A stretch of 64,000 bases of DNA from NCBI GenBank assembly GCA_029783825.1, contig JAREIK010001718.1:1937898-2001897 (forward strand). The letters run 5' to 3'. Position 1 is the first letter of the stretch. The number at the start of each line of letters is the position of its first letter. The stretch comes from Sapria himalayana. Taxonomy: Eukaryota > Streptophyta > Magnoliopsida > Malpighiales > Rafflesiaceae. Under the pieces are notes generated by a model. It saw nothing but the letters and a program-made list of their open reading frames with translations, did not search any database and had not been told where the DNA came from. Shown here piece after piece: positions 1 through 11,500 of the stretch. Position numbers and translations under genes: made by a program.

Positions 1-430
1 AGACATCTGTGTAACACTAACATTTTCATTTTCCAAATTTAAATACGTGTCAGGTGTATTTTTCATTTTTTATGTTTTTTATTTTTTCCTAAGTTTTTCT
101 AGAGAGAGAAGCTTTAGAGAGAGAAAGTAAATAAAAACGTAAAATAAATTACCCGGTAAAAGCAATGAGGTCAGTCACGTGCAAGATGCACCGCAGGAAG
201 CTCTGATGTTCAAAACTCAAGTTGAGTTTCACGAAAATCCAAGCCGAAATCAAAATCACGAGGCCCGAGAGAGAGATGCACGGTTTATGTGAGAGAGAGA
301 AAATATTGAGAGGTTTTATGTTTTTGAAAAACATAAATGTTATAGGGAGGGAGTAGATTTTATAGGCTAAAGAATGTTTTTTTTAATAAAAAAAGATATT
401 TTTTTATTATTTTATTGATTTTTTTTAATA
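1..430. other. AT-rich stretch, no gene recognised
   Basis: AT-rich sequence with short GA-repeat tracts near 100-130, 265-300 and a poly-T/A rich part from 375 to 430. A 61-codon minus-strand open frame at 149-334 has no recognisable motif and is not called. Nothing here could be assigned to a gene or an element family. Confidence 0.5.
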
Positions 431-437
431 TTTTTAA

Positions 438-500
438 GGGGCAGAATCACGAGGACCGTTGGATTCTGCCCCCTAGCCGTTGGAGGCGAATCCAACGGCT
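438..500. repeat. Two adjacent hairpins in a GC-rich island
   Basis: Two perfect inverted repeats lie side by side. The first has 11-bp arms GGGGCAGAATC (438-448) and GATTCTGCCCC (462-472). The second has 10-bp arms AGCCGTTGGA (475-484) and TCCAACGGCT (491-500) with a 6-nt loop. The CCGTTGGA word recurs several times between 455 and 545. They adjoin the hAT-like sequence to the right and may belong to the same or a nested DNA transposon. This is seen directly; the function is unknown. Confidence 0.6.
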
Positions 501-583
501 GAAAATCTGTGATGTTTGAATTTTTTTTTTTGGCCGTTGGGATTGGTGGGATCTAAGGCCGTCGGGTATCGGCAGTCAGGACT

Positions 584-613
584 GCGGGTCGGGTCCAATC
601 AGACCCGACCCGC
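584..613. repeat. Perfect 12-bp stem hairpin
   Basis: GCGGGTCGGGTC (584-595), loop CAATCA (596-601), GACCCGACCCGC (602-613). It lies inside the probable hAT subterminal region. Confidence 0.8.
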
Positions 614-625
614 GGTCTTTTTACC

Positions 626-647
626 GGGGGGGGGGGGGGGGGGGGGA
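626..647. repeat. (G)22 homopolymer
   Basis: Uninterrupted run of 22 G. It could form G-quadruplex structures, and its length is likely to vary or be misassembled. Confidence 0.9.
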
Positions 648-889
648 CCAGGGGATGGCCGGACGGGTCACGCCACGCCACACGTGACACGCCGCCAGCG
701 CCATGCATGCCTGCGTGAACCGGCACGGGACGGACCTGTGGCGGCGTGCCGTGCCAAGGCACGGCACGGCACGGGCTGTTCTTAACCCGGGCACGGTTTA
801 AAAATGTGCCGGGCCGGCCCAGGCACGGCCGAACCGTGTCGTGCCTCGTGACGGGCCGTGCCGGCCCGGCACGTTTGACACCTCTAGTA

Positions 890-3090
890 TGAAATATGTG
901 ACTTGGTGGAGTTGAAGATTAGAAATCAAATGAAAAGTAATGCAAGTCATAACATCTAACATGCTATGACTTAACAATACCTTTGAATACTTATAAATTA
1001 GTTTTAGATTCTATTCTTCAATGAAACTCTACACATAATCATTGTTATCTTTATACACCATGATAATACTACCTTATTAATATAATCCTTTTATTATGTC
1101 ATACATTTTCTTGGCTATGAAGATTGCTTGGAGTTGTAGCTAAACAGCTCAAAAAAATATCATGGCTATGACAATAATGTCATGTTGCAGCAACCAAGTG
1201 CCATATTAGTACTAAAAGCTATAGCAACTTCCAGTGTTAGTGAGTTTTCTTTTCCCAAATCACATAATCCTCAAGCTAAAGTTGTAGCTCTAATCTAGGG
1301 TCATGACTTTTGGCTACATAATATTACATAGAGCCAAACTCAACCGCAGCCAATATAACCTCCATGACTTTTGACTTAAGAGAGAAACCAAAGTCAAAGT
1401 CATCATTCTGCATTATGAATTTGTATTTAGAGACTAAATGCACATGACATGATAATATTCCAATCTCTTGACTAGTAGAGATAAGAAAACAAAGTCATCT
1501 CAAATTCAGTGTTCTTACTTTGTGTTATAAAAACCAAATGAGTCATAATGACTTTCCCAACATCATGGCCATCAAGCATAAGAATGAGACCATAGTCACC
1601 ACTCATACCTAGTTCCATCACTTTGTGTTATAGAATTGAAATGCCAAAGCCATAATTTTCATTCAGTACCATGACTTTCAATTAAATATTCTCACACCAA
1701 ATGCTCAAGTATATAAGGAAACCCCTAAAAAACCAAAAAATAGTCCAAGTAAGACATGAGAAAGATAACTCAAAAGGAACTAGAACTCTATTTATGAGGA
1801 GGTGGGTACACATTCTCTAACCCATTCTAGAGGCAAATCAAAGTAAAATTAAGTAAGTTTTGAGGAAATTAGTTTTAAAAATTAGATTCTCCTGAGTGTT
1901 GAAATTGGGGACCCAAAGTCATGCAAGATGAATTTCTACTTGTCTCATATATTATTCTTCCTAATTTTAGTCTAAAAGATAATTTATGGACAGTGTAATA
2001 TGTTTATTATGATGGATACTTTATTTGAAGTTTTAATATGATGTTATGTTATTATATTACTTGGTTATGGATAGTTTGGTAATTAAATATAATTGAGACT
2101 ATAGTTTTGGTTATTGGTATGTTCATATGTGATTTAAGTGGTATACAATGATAGGTAAGTCATGAAACACACTCATACATATGACATGAATGGAGTAATA
2201 ATCCCTCCAACCATAGTGTAGCGACAAACTCTTATGTCAAATATAAAATTCAGCTATATTTAATCATAATGCGTATGGTGCTTATGAAATCAAAAGAACT
2301 AATGATTTTATAAGCCACTCCTGATGGTTTCACACTCAGTGTGTGAGTTGCCTATCATTTTTTGGGATATTAATAGGTAAACCACCTGTAGGCTTGGATG
2401 ATGCGAGTCATATGGTTGTGATAATTATATTAGCTACAATTAGTCAAATAGATTCTACCAATAAAACATGAATCACAACATATGTTAATTGTATGAGTAT
2501 GACACTGACAAAATCAAAAGTACAATTTTTTTATTACCACATTAATTCTCATTGAGAAAGACACTAGAGATCAAAAAATAAATATGTGTATTTGAAAAAA
2601 CTATTAAGAGCAGTTAGTGAATTGTCTAAAAGGTGAGGACTTGAGAATGTCCTTTTAGCATAGATGATGTATCCTTTTTGTGGTAAATTATCAAGAGTAT
2701 GGCTATGAGTTGATCATCATTAAAAATAACTCAATAGTTGATAATTACCTTATTATCCATACTTTATTATATGACTGAGCATAATCACAACAAAGCAATT
2801 TATGAATAACATCATTTAATAAAAATATAAATTATTTATATAATATATGATTTACAACTTAAATCCTATATATCTTACATACTAGAGTAGTTATTAATTA
2901 TCATTGACTGATCTAATATTTCATGTGCAATCCATGTACAATAAATATCTAGACTAAAGATCTAGTTTATTACTTGTATGATTAATATATTTATGGAATG
3001 ATCTTGGAAGAGATACTCATGCCCAACTAGCTTTTGGGATGCACATAACCATAACATTTAGATGTTGTAACAAAGTCACAAATTTAATCA
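890..3090 (+). repeat. Dispersed repeat unit U, copy A
   Basis: One of at least seven diverged copies of an unclassified ~2.2 kb unit. Two parts are visible. The first is an array (about 920-1720) of degenerate repeats around the words CATGACTTT and CACTTTGTGTTATA. The second is a ~1.1 kb body (about 1880-3080), recognisable by words such as GATAGGTAAGTCATGAAACACACTC near 2150 and a closing ...TTGTAACAAAGTCAC. The body aligns by eye with 11840-12875, 20716-21900 and 36536-37850 on plus, and with 24385-25400 and 46150-47400 on minus. There are no coding frames. It is followed at once by a copia fragment in the opposite orientation. The unit could be an LTR or the arm of a long-inverted-repeat element; the inverted placement around copia fragments favours the second. 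Confidence 0.6.
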
Positions 3091-3129
3091 CTTCTCATTC
3101 CATGTCTATCTTCTACTTAAATATCCACT

Positions 3130-4442
3130 TGGGTGGATCAACCAAAGTCCGCACTTGGTTTTCATATATGAAATCCACTTTTGATTTCAAATATTCAATC
3201 CATTTGTTAGATTTTGAATTATGCAAAACTTCCTCATAAGTTGTTGGTTCGTCATCTTTTATGGGAAATACATCCTTCTATTCACGAATGATAAATCCAT
3301 TTCTTTTTTGAATATTGTTTATTTTACTTGACCTTCGCAAAGTGCCTCTACTTGAGCATGATCAGTTGCTTCTTCATTCATTTGGATAATCTTAGACTAA
3401 ACTCTTTCTATAAAAAACATCATTCTTTGAAAAAAATTTATTTTATTCCAAAGGGTTGTAAAATTGATATTTAATCACTTACTTGGGATATCCTACAAAC
3501 AAATACTTGTAAGATTGAACTTCTAACTTGTCTATCATAATCTATTTCCAATATGCTACAAAATTCCATATTTACATATGACACAGATAGGGTTTCTTGT
3601 TACTACACAACTCATATGTTGTAACATCAATTGACTCTGATGGTACTCTTTTTAGTATATAAAGAATAGTATTAAATGAATTACCAAAAAATAATTTAGG
3701 CAATCCACTTGGCCCATGATAGACCTCGCCATGTCTAATAGCTTCAATTTCTCTTGTCAACCATGCCATTGTGTTGTGGCATTTAAGGTGAAGTCCACTT
3801 GGATAATATACTATATTTTCTAAGATAATCAAAAAACTCTTGGCTCAAGTATTCATTAGATTGATCTGATTTGAGTGTAATGACTCTTTTCCCAATGGTG
3901 ATTGGGAAACATCTTCAAAATTAGTCTCTTTGAATTTTCTCATTCTATTAGTTAGACAATATCTTTCCAATGCAATGGCTTCCTTGATAGTCATGGCATG
4001 ATCAAGTAGTGTGTCTCTGGGGAGAATGGTGGCTTCCAATTTAGCCATGTCTTTCATTCCTCTACCATAACTTTATTTTTCAATGCATCAAGATCTCCTC
4101 CCTTAGATTCCAAAGTCTTTATCATTGCTACAACCATTAAATAATCAAGGTTTCTTGCTGTGCTATTTCTTTCCCTTTTATTTAGGGTTTATCTTCATAT
4201 GATTCTTCATTACCTCCAAACGTGATGTGCATAGTTTCCTCTTGATTTGTCTTACTCTTTCTCATCTCAAATTTTTACATCTAATCATCAATTTCTATGT
4301 TGTGATAATCTTCTGCATTATTTTATGCTTCATCTCCATAACCAATATATTGAGGATATCCTCAAATGATGGGGTGGATGTAATATGAAGACTATCCCAT
4401 GGAATCTCATCATTGCTTGATAATTGATAGCTTCTTCACATT
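3130..4442 (-). pseudogene. Decayed copia gag-integrase-RT-start fragment
   Basis: Minus-strand remnant of a Ty1/copia polyprotein, read from 4442 down. The region around 4290-4400 resembles the gag segment before the zinc knuckle and is clearly homologous to 22150-22290. Positions 3572-3832 encode the end of the integrase domain, with words such as NTILYILKRVPS and TYELCSNKKPYL that match the family pattern LNRxPSK...TPYELW. Positions 3130-3240 encode the start of the reverse transcriptase region (YEEVLHNS, KWIEYLKS, YENQVRTLVDPP). Many stops and deletions separate these pieces, and the RT core and RNase H are absent. The left end abuts U copy A, and the right end is interrupted by the solo LTR at 4448-5000. 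Assignment to copia is firm; the lineage is not determined. Confidence 0.8.
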
Positions 4443-4447
4443 GATAA

Positions 4448-5000
4448 TGTTGTATATGTAATTTGTTTTAACTTAATAATCTATTTTTATATTTTCATGT
4501 AAGTGCATGAAAGGAAATATTAAAAGCCCGTGGATGCAGCAGCAGCACAATAACGGAGGTCCCGCTGTCCGGTCAACGGGCCGAAATTTTTGGAGCAGAG
4601 CCTGACCTGGTCCATGATCCGACCTGCTTCGGTTAAATGAACCGGCTGTTTATTTTTGTATAAAATGATTTGTATTTATTTTGCGGGCCGCTGTTGTTTT
4701 TTGACCCGGTTGAACTGTTTATCTTCTCCTCTCCCTCTCTCTGCGCAATTTCGTGACTGCTCCGTGCTGCATACTGTAAGACGTTATTTCTTGGTTTTAA
4801 TCTGTAACACATAAGCATTTTCTGGTGGAGGTAGCTAGTCGTACTGAGCGACTAGCGAACCACGTTATTTGCTGTGTTGATTTCTCGTTTTGATTCTGTC
4901 ATGGATGCTTGTAGATTGGGAATATATATTACTTGTTTCTGTGTTTTCTTTGTTTTATGTTTCTTAATCTTACTACCCATGGAAGCGCGATTACCCAACA
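4448..5000. mobile_element. Solo LTR with 5-bp target duplication
   Basis: A 553-bp block that begins TGTTG and ends CAACA, flanked by the direct repeat GATAA (4443-4447 and 5001-5005). Its removal restores continuity with the homologous segment at 22130-22160 on the plus strand. It is more GC-rich than its surroundings and contains a CT-rich tract (4725-4745) and TATA-like sequence (near 4655). Short inverted TG...CA termini plus a perfect 5-bp duplication and no coding content fit a solo LTR left by intra-element recombination. No second copy was recognised in the window, so the parental family is unknown. Confidence 0.8.
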
Positions 5001-5005
5001 GATAA

Positions 5006-5540
5006 CTTGAGCTTTACATGATATAATGATTCCTATTGATAGAGTGGTGGTTAAAAAAATGAAATAATAACACAAGAGCACAATAATCTAGAATCCAAAT
5101 AAGATAACAAGACAAGCAAATGTAGATTCAAAAAAATAAGTTAAATATCATTATCAAAATTATTAATAATAGAATTATCTTTTTTCAAGTACAATTATAT
5201 TAACTTATATTGACTAACCAAACAAAAGAAATCCTCGATGATGATGCCAATATCTTATTGTGACTTTGTTATTCTATCAAATTTTATTAGTTAGATAATA
5301 TCCCAAAATCTTATTAGTAAGGATCTTTCATTAACAAAGATTTACAAATATATAAGTCATAAAAGTAGTATAGAGGACTTTTATCATTATATCAATCTCG
5401 CATAGATTATATCTATAATTTGGTCAATCAATACTAAGACAATATTATTATAGTAGATAAGATAATTTGTAATTTTGGTAAGACTCTTAGATCCAATGGT
5501 TTGTCAATTTTTATCTGTATGATGCATATTTATATAGTTT
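5006..5540 (-). repeat. Inverted partner of U copy A (truncated)
   Basis: The reverse complement of this segment aligns closely with 21650-22140. It contains the end of the U body (5210-5540) and the ~200-bp leader that separates U from the copia gag fragment (5006-5210). Together with U copy A at 890-3090 it makes an inverted pair around the copia fragment. It is cut at about 5540, after the GATCCAATGG word, where unrelated sequence begins. Confidence 0.65.
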
Positions 5541-5689
5541 GGATTATATTTAGTTTGGAAATAAAATGAAGGTTGGGTTATTATCAGAATGCATGTGTCC
5601 TAATGGCATATAAGGTGATTACTCCTATTTTATTATTTTTTCTTACTAATTTTGTTCATAATTCAAAGGAGCAATTAATAATTTTTGAC

Positions 5690-6190
5690 TAAATATATAC
5701 GAAAAATTCCCTAGCTAAATTAGCTAGGAAAATTGATATTTTCATAAAATTCTAAGAAATTAACTACAACAATAATATTTTTATTAATAATGAATAAAAA
5801 TATATACAAACACATTTTTTTTAATTAACCTTAAGTCAAAGCAGTGCAGAAATTAATCTGATACAATAATGTCAATAGTAAAAAAGCAAAATAACATTGG
5901 TATATAATCATCTAAAACAAAATCATCATCCTTATCATTAGCTGGTGAATTTGTGCTTGGCTCTCCTGCATGGGTACTCTACTGGAACTCGATGTGTTAT
6001 CTATCTCATTAAGGTTGCTAATTGTGTCTCCATATAGGTTATCTGCTATTGCATTGCATTTTTATTTCTTTCATCTATTCATTCACTTCTTTCATTTTCT
6101 GCATTTATATTTTTTTCCTTCAAAAAAGTTATCTGAAGATCCATAGAACCCTCAACTAGGTGAGAAGCAGCTGTCATACATTCCTACACG
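5690..6190. mobile_element. CACTA-like end sequence, left part
   Basis: Contains paired words CCCTAGCTAAATTAGCTAGG near 5710, matching GCTAAATAGCTAGG...CCCTAGCC near 10840. This resembles the GC(T/G)A-rich subterminal repeats of CACTA (En/Spm) elements. On the minus strand, 5980-6185 has short interrupted coding-like text with a coiled-coil-like composition, which could be the decayed end of a transposon-encoded protein. I did not see the canonical CACTA terminus, so class and extent are tentative. Confidence 0.4.
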
Positions 6191-6299
6191 AGTTCTTATG
6201 ATAAAATAGAAAATAAAAAAAACTATGCTAGATATAAATAAATTAAATATAATATTTTTTTATTCCATACTTAACTTTCAACATTTACTGTATTAGGGC

Positions 6300-6840
6300 A
6301 CCAAAGTAGTGATCACTTTCATAACAACTATATAGTTTTTACTCGCTTGATTCTACATGGAAAATTGCTCTTTTTGATACATATAAAAAAAGAGCCCAAC
6401 GAACACAACCCACTTGTTGCACACACTACACCATGGCTTCATCAAACACACACGTGGTGCATGTCTAGTATATCAAGCACACATGCATGTTCACTGAACC
6501 AATCACACACTATGCCCTTCCATGTAGTTATGCACCATGGCTGCACATCCATGGTACCACATCTCATGTCATCACTGCCAACTGGATAATGCACCCACTA
6601 ACACTAAGCCAAATGCTGGCACATGTGCGTCACACGTCATCACTGCATTGGCACGTGGTGTGCCATGGCACATGGACCATCTAGGCAGTTCCAAAATGAT
6701 GTGGCAGGCAATCATACTTTCAGAAGGATCAAGAGCAATTAATCAAATAGTTGGAACATTATTACCCATAGTTTTTTTTTTCATTCCTCCATTTGCAAAG
6801 TGCGTATGTTCTTTGCCATTTATTCAAGAAGGATGACACT
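6300..6840. other. CATG/CAC-rich stretch, no gene recognised
   Basis: Unusually rich in CATG, CCATGG and CACAC words (about 6400-6680), giving several overlapping plus-strand open frames of 65-99 codons. The predicted peptides are dominated by His, Thr and Met, with no recognisable domain. I treat these frames as compositional rather than as genes. It lies inside the CACTA-like interval. Confidence 0.4.
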
Positions 6841-7254
6841 AGTATCAAAGGTTTTGATTATGATGAAGTTGAATCGGCCCTTGTGTCTCCCATGATTTTT
6901 CAATCATCCACAGTCATATAATGATCGTGGAAGTGAGACTGATTATCAAAAAGTAAATCATTAGTAAAATACAATTAATGGGAACAAAAATAATTGTTTT
7001 TAAAAATAATTATTTATTCTATGAACATTTTACAATTTTATACACATCACATTTGTAATGGATAAGAATAAATCAACATTCTACCATTATTATTTCTTTT
7101 AAGATGTGACATTAAAAAAAAAGAGGGGGCTATCCTCGCCACTAGCTGCTACTTAAAAAAAATGGATTTTACTAGTTAAATGAAATCGTGATTATTTGAC
7201 TTACTAGCAAGAAATGCAATAGTGTTTAGAATGAGAAGAGGGGGCACAACACAT

Positions 7255-7781
7255 CTAGAATGGGCATTGGTAGTCGCCTATATTAATAAGTACATGAACA
7301 AAAGCAGCATCGCTAACAAAAGGAACTTGAACGTACCCCCCAGCTAGGGCATTTTTTAAGTAGTGCAACAATAGAAAAACATATGCCAGCCCAACCCCCG
7401 CCCGGTAATACAAGTCATGTGTGCCGGCATAGTGTATGAGTGGAAGTTATTAGCGTACCACGTCACCTGGAATGTAGTTTCCAAGAGCATGCCCATCATG
7501 TGATGGAACTGAAAGAAATGATGTCTTTCCTTGTTCTTCACAATTCTAATGTAAGCAAAGTAGTAGTAAACCATGGAGAACCATGCCAGCAACCTCATGA
7601 TTGCCCTGGGAATGAAGTAGATCACATCTTCAAACAACTCATAGCATTCTGTGAAGCGGTGAGTGTAATACCCTGTGTCTGATATTTAGAGAGCAATTAG
7701 GTATGAAACACATGCCAGTGTTCTCCACCGCCACTCTGGTTTTTCCCTCAATACCAGATACCGCAAGCTGAAGAACTTATC
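7255..7781 (-). pseudogene. TIC20: TIC20-IV-like gene remnant, C-terminal part
   Basis: On the minus strand from 7781 the decoded text reads REKPEWRWRTLACVSYL, then a stop at 7686-7688, then ISDTG, a segment with PRAI, WFSMVYYYFAYI and VKNKE, then HFFQFHHMMGMLLE. After a one-base frameshift near 7438 it continues IHYAGT, AGVGLAYVFLLL, ALAGGYVQVPFVSDAA and a stop at 7255-7257. These follow, in order, the membrane domain of Tic20-I/IV proteins, which have four transmembrane helices and form part of the protein-import channel of the chloroplast inner envelope. The in-frame TAA falls where I recall Gln in the family (CAA to TAA). The N-terminal transit peptide region was not found. Because the copy is broken and lies between CACTA-like ends, it is probably a captured or duplicated fragment rather than the functional locus. 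Family identification is from remembered family pattern and should be confirmed by alignment. Confidence 0.75.
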
Positions 7782-7903
7782 TTTGTATGAACACTCACAC
7801 CACATACCTCTTTCTCATGTACCATAATGATCATAATATTAATCACATAAATTAACATAACAATATATTTGTCTCTACCAATTTATGATAATATATGCGT
7901 GTG

Positions 7904-7918
7904 TCACTAATGTATGAC

Positions 7919-7952
<34 letters not shown>

Positions 7953-7967
7953 GTCATACATTAGTGA
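7904..7967. repeat. (AC)n microsatellite enclosed by a 15-bp inverted repeat
   Basis: TCACTAATGTATGAC at 7904-7918 and its exact reverse complement at 7953-7967 enclose CT, an (AC)n tract (7921-7951) and a short spacer. Confidence 0.85.
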
Positions 7968-7969
7968 GA

Positions 7970-10830
7970 GAAAATATTTTCATCTAATAATGATAGATCT
8001 CATGCTATAAACTTATCAAATGCAAACTTCCTGATTTTCAAAGATAAGGCAGTCGAAATATTAATCTTTCACATAACACAGATATCACATTAATCATAAG
8101 ACATAAAGTTTATTATCTCTAAAAATTTATATCTAATACCATACAAAAAACAAACAAAAATTAATAGAATAAAATCAAAAAACAAAAATGTATAAAAGCT
8201 AAGACCTTATATAAATAAAGGACTAGTCAAATTAGGATATTAGATGAGTTGATTCATGGTTGCTCCAATTCATTATACATAAATACAAAAATAAAATAAA
8301 ACATTAAATTATAAACCATGACAGAATGAGATGTAGCCTTCCTAATCCTAAGATATAAATGATTTCAAGTAATTTATAAATGAATTATAAAACTAATTTT
8401 AACATAAAGATAGGCTAGAATCCATATTTTTCTTATCTTGTATGGAATTATTAATGTCTCTTTAAGGATTTCTAACAAAGGAGGTAAATTAAAATTGAAT
8501 TTAATTATTTCATATCTATTATTTTCATCACTTCTTCAAAATTATTTTTCTTAGTAATATTCATAACTTGGAGATTTTATCACAAAAAAAAATCTCTTAA
8601 AAATAATCGAATACATATGAAGAAATTGAACACTGTCAAAAAAATACTATAAACCTCAAAAACAAACAAAAAAATAATTTTCACTTAATTTTTTCATTAT
8701 GTTTTTTGTCATTAAACTAACCAACTAATTAGATCAATGACATCCAAACTTAAAAGATAGGCCAGAATCCTAATCTTATCATATATTTTTTAATGAAGAA
8801 AGTTCAATTCAAGAACATAATAACTACCATTTACCATGTAATGACATAAATTCAACTATTATTTATGTTTTGATATGTTTTAATGATGAAAGTTTGTCAC
8901 CTAATAATTTTCGTTAACTTTTCAAGTGTCACCTCAAATCAGTTGAAAGCCATAATAACATTGGTACAAGTCAAGGAAGAAGAAAATATGTATAAATGAG
9001 ATAGCTTATATGTGTCACTTTTTGATTCAATCTTCCTATTTTCAATTCCTAAATGCATATCACTGATTTTTATGACTAAGTTTATCATCGAAATAACTTA
9101 TCAAAAAGAATTATCATCAAAACATAAGTAAAAGTTGAACTTCCATCATTATATGGCAGATAATAGTTATTAAATTCTTGAATTGAACTTACATCATCAT
9201 AAAAATATACAGAAATCTGACATATAATGTTATGGGCCAAGACACGTGACAACATCAGGTTGTCGATGTATGAAGATCTATTGAACTATCAAATTCCATA
9301 AATGATAGTTCCAATAGAGCAATAATTTTTTGTGAATGATGCTTTCAACACAAATAACCAAAAGAGGAAATTTAGCTCTGTTGAACAATGATGCAAGACA
9401 ACCTAGGTAACATCGATGATAAACCTTGTTACAAGCCATGATTGAAGGGCATGAATTACCTGACATATGCAAATTGCAATAAATGCTAATCGGATGAAAA
9501 ACATTGTGTGAACAATAAATGAAGATGCAAAGGTCGTGTTTACATCTATCTAGCCATGAATTCATCGATTGGCATGCCATATAGCAAACCATATATCAAA
9601 TTACGATAGTCAAGCATGGAATTATGGATTGATACATACAAACAGGGAATGAGATTGAAGATTATGAAAGTATGCATCCTCGTCTCTGAATTAGTTGTTA
9701 TCTCCATCAAACTGGTAGTGGCAACTTGCAATGCTCATGACTTGGTGCACGAAAAAAATCATAGGCAAGTTTTAGGTTTTTTTTATAACCATATATATAT
9801 GTGTGTGTGTGGTTAAAAATATGTATGAATTTAATATATTTTTATGAATATAATATGAAATAAATTTATAGGCATAAAATTTCATATTATTTGATATATT
9901 TTATAATTTATAAAAATCCTAAATTTACTTAAAGTGAGAAGAAGATCCTAAAAAAGATATATGTATTATTTTAATAAGAATGGAATATAAAAAGATTATA
10001 TTACAAATCTTACTCAATAGTTTAATCCTTATAAATTTCAGTAGAGGCAAAAAAAATTTTGAATTCAAATCAACTTAGGATTAGTTTGATAGTGCTTTTC
10101 AATAGTGTTAATAGGGCTAAAAATTATTTTATGTATTTTTAGGACAAAAAAAATATCATTAGTAATATTTTAAATTTTTTTTTTGAAACACAAAAAATAC
10201 TCGAATTGTTCTTTAATAAGAACTTGGAGATATTTTTTTATAACGCATGAAGTGTTCTTTTGATAATTCAAATCTTTTTGTGCATAAAAAAAAGATTCCT
10301 ATAATCATAAAAATATTTTTTTAAGTTTTATTAATATAAATATTTACTTGTTTATTCATTATTTCATATTTTTTGTAAATAGATTTTTTATAATCATATA
10401 AATTACAAATAATAATTTTAGGTTTTTATTAATACAAATGTTTATGTATGTTCATTTATTAATTCAAAAATTTTAAAAATTGTTTATAATTATATAATTA
10501 ATTATTTTATGTTTTTATTATTACAGATATTTAAATATCTTTATTAATTAAATAAAATATTATTTTGCAAATATTTTAAAAAATTTTATTATCTTATAAA
10601 TAGTTAATTTAGGCTTTATTAATATAAATTTTTATTCATATTTATATATTTTTATAATTATTTATTAATAATATCTTATTTTTATAAGCATATGAGGAGA
10701 ATGCATCTTTCAATGATCCCTCATCCATATACCATGACAAACCTTTAATATACAAAATTATATCAAATATTAAAACAAATAATGTATAAAACAAAACAAA
10801 AAATAATTCAGTATAGGCTTAACAATGGAA
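7970..10830. other. AT-rich sequence without a recognisable gene
   Basis: Very AT-rich, with frequent A or T homopolymers (for example 10130-10330 and 10380-10690). Open frames at 9278-9592 and 9546-9731 (minus) and 9616-9816 (plus) carry no domain I can recognise and overlap each other; they are not called. This interval lies between the TIC20 remnant and the right CACTA-like end, so it may be internal transposon sequence. Confidence 0.4.
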
Positions 10831-10834
10831 ATAA

Positions 10835-11125
10835 TCGCGAGCTAAATAGCTAGGAAAAAATCCCTAGCCAAATGCATATATTTTCTGAAAATAATAATTT
10901 AAGGACTAATTACTTGCTATAAATATAAAATTATAAAAAAATATTTCTAGATCAAGATTCAGTGAAAAATTTTTTCTCGGACTAATTAGCTAGAGAAAAT
11001 CTATCTCTAACGTTGTTGCTAAATTTCTCATCAATCTTTGTGCTAAAATCAACGACAAAATTAGCTAGTGACATTTTTCCATCATAATTTTTTATCTCTA
11101 ATCCATCACAAATCAATCACAAGTC
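10835..11125. mobile_element. CACTA-like subterminal repeats, right part
   Basis: Repeated GCTA-containing words: AGCTAAATAGCTAGG, CCCTAGCC, AATTAGCTAGAG, AAATTAGCTAGTGAC, then TCTAATCCATCACAAATCAATCACAAGTCCATCA. These resemble the subterminal arrays of plant CACTA elements and match the left part at 5690-5740. The element may span about 5690-11125. The terminal CACTA motif and a 3-bp target duplication were not identified. Confidence 0.45.
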
Positions 11126-11129
11126 CATC

Positions 11130-11500
11130 ATTGGGGAAGGCCCAATAGTTGACTATCTCATTGTATGCTATTAAAACACAAATATTTTCATAAGTATAAT
11201 CTTTATTCTATGACTAAGCTTAATAATATCTAATTATATAGATAAGGCCCCATACATAATAAAATTTTCCAACCCTAGAATCGAAAAATCTTACCAAAAA
11301 TCTTGTCTTATTCTTTTAACTAGAGTAGTAGTTGACTCATCATTGATTGATCAAACTACATATATAATCCCTATGTAATCAATATCTAGATGAATATCTA
11401 TTTTACTACTTGTATGATTATATACTTGTAGGACTAATTGGATAAAAGACTTTCATCTAATGAGAGTTTTAGACATTACCTAATCCTTAAAATTGGGTAA
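11130..11500 (+). repeat. U repeat, partial copy B (3' end)
   Basis: The final few hundred bases of the U body are recognisable from AATCTTACCAAAAATCTTGTC (near 11290), the TTGATTGATCAAACTACA word, TACTTGTATGATTATATACTTG and the closing ...AACATAGCAAAGTC near 11500. It aligns with 21650-21890 and 2880-3080. The left boundary is uncertain because of the adjoining CACTA-like sequence. Confidence 0.5.

Larger units (their letters stand above)
510..889. mobile_element. Probable hAT-type transposon end (non-autonomous)
   Basis: A GC-rich block in an AT-rich window, full of GGCACGGCCCGG-like words, ending at about 889 in GACACCTCTAG. Read on the minus strand this gives AGAGGTGTCAAACG followed by repeated CCGGGCCGGCACGG words, the typical arrangement of plant hAT (Ac/Tip100-like) terminal and subterminal repeats. 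A perfect 12-bp stem with a 6-nt loop sits at 584-613 and a run of 22 G at 626-647. No transposase is present and I could not identify the opposite terminus or an 8-bp target duplication, so the boundaries are approximate. The apparent open frames across the poly-G run are artefacts of base composition. Confidence 0.55.

Noticed and set aside
516..785. Overlapping open frames on both strands across the poly-G run
   Set aside because: Encoded peptides are poly-Gly/Pro and Arg-rich from base composition in a hAT-like non-coding region.
6347..6836. Three overlapping plus-strand frames of 65-99 codons
   Set aside because: His/Thr/Met-rich translation of a CATG-rich stretch; no motif, no promoter or splice context.
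7440..7682. 80-codon plus-strand frame
   Set aside because: Antisense of the TIC20-like remnant; the minus strand carries the recognisable protein.
9278..9731. Minus-strand frames of 104 and 61 codons
   Set aside because: They overlap each other in different frames and show no recognisable family pattern; lying in decayed transposon-like DNA they are probably chance.
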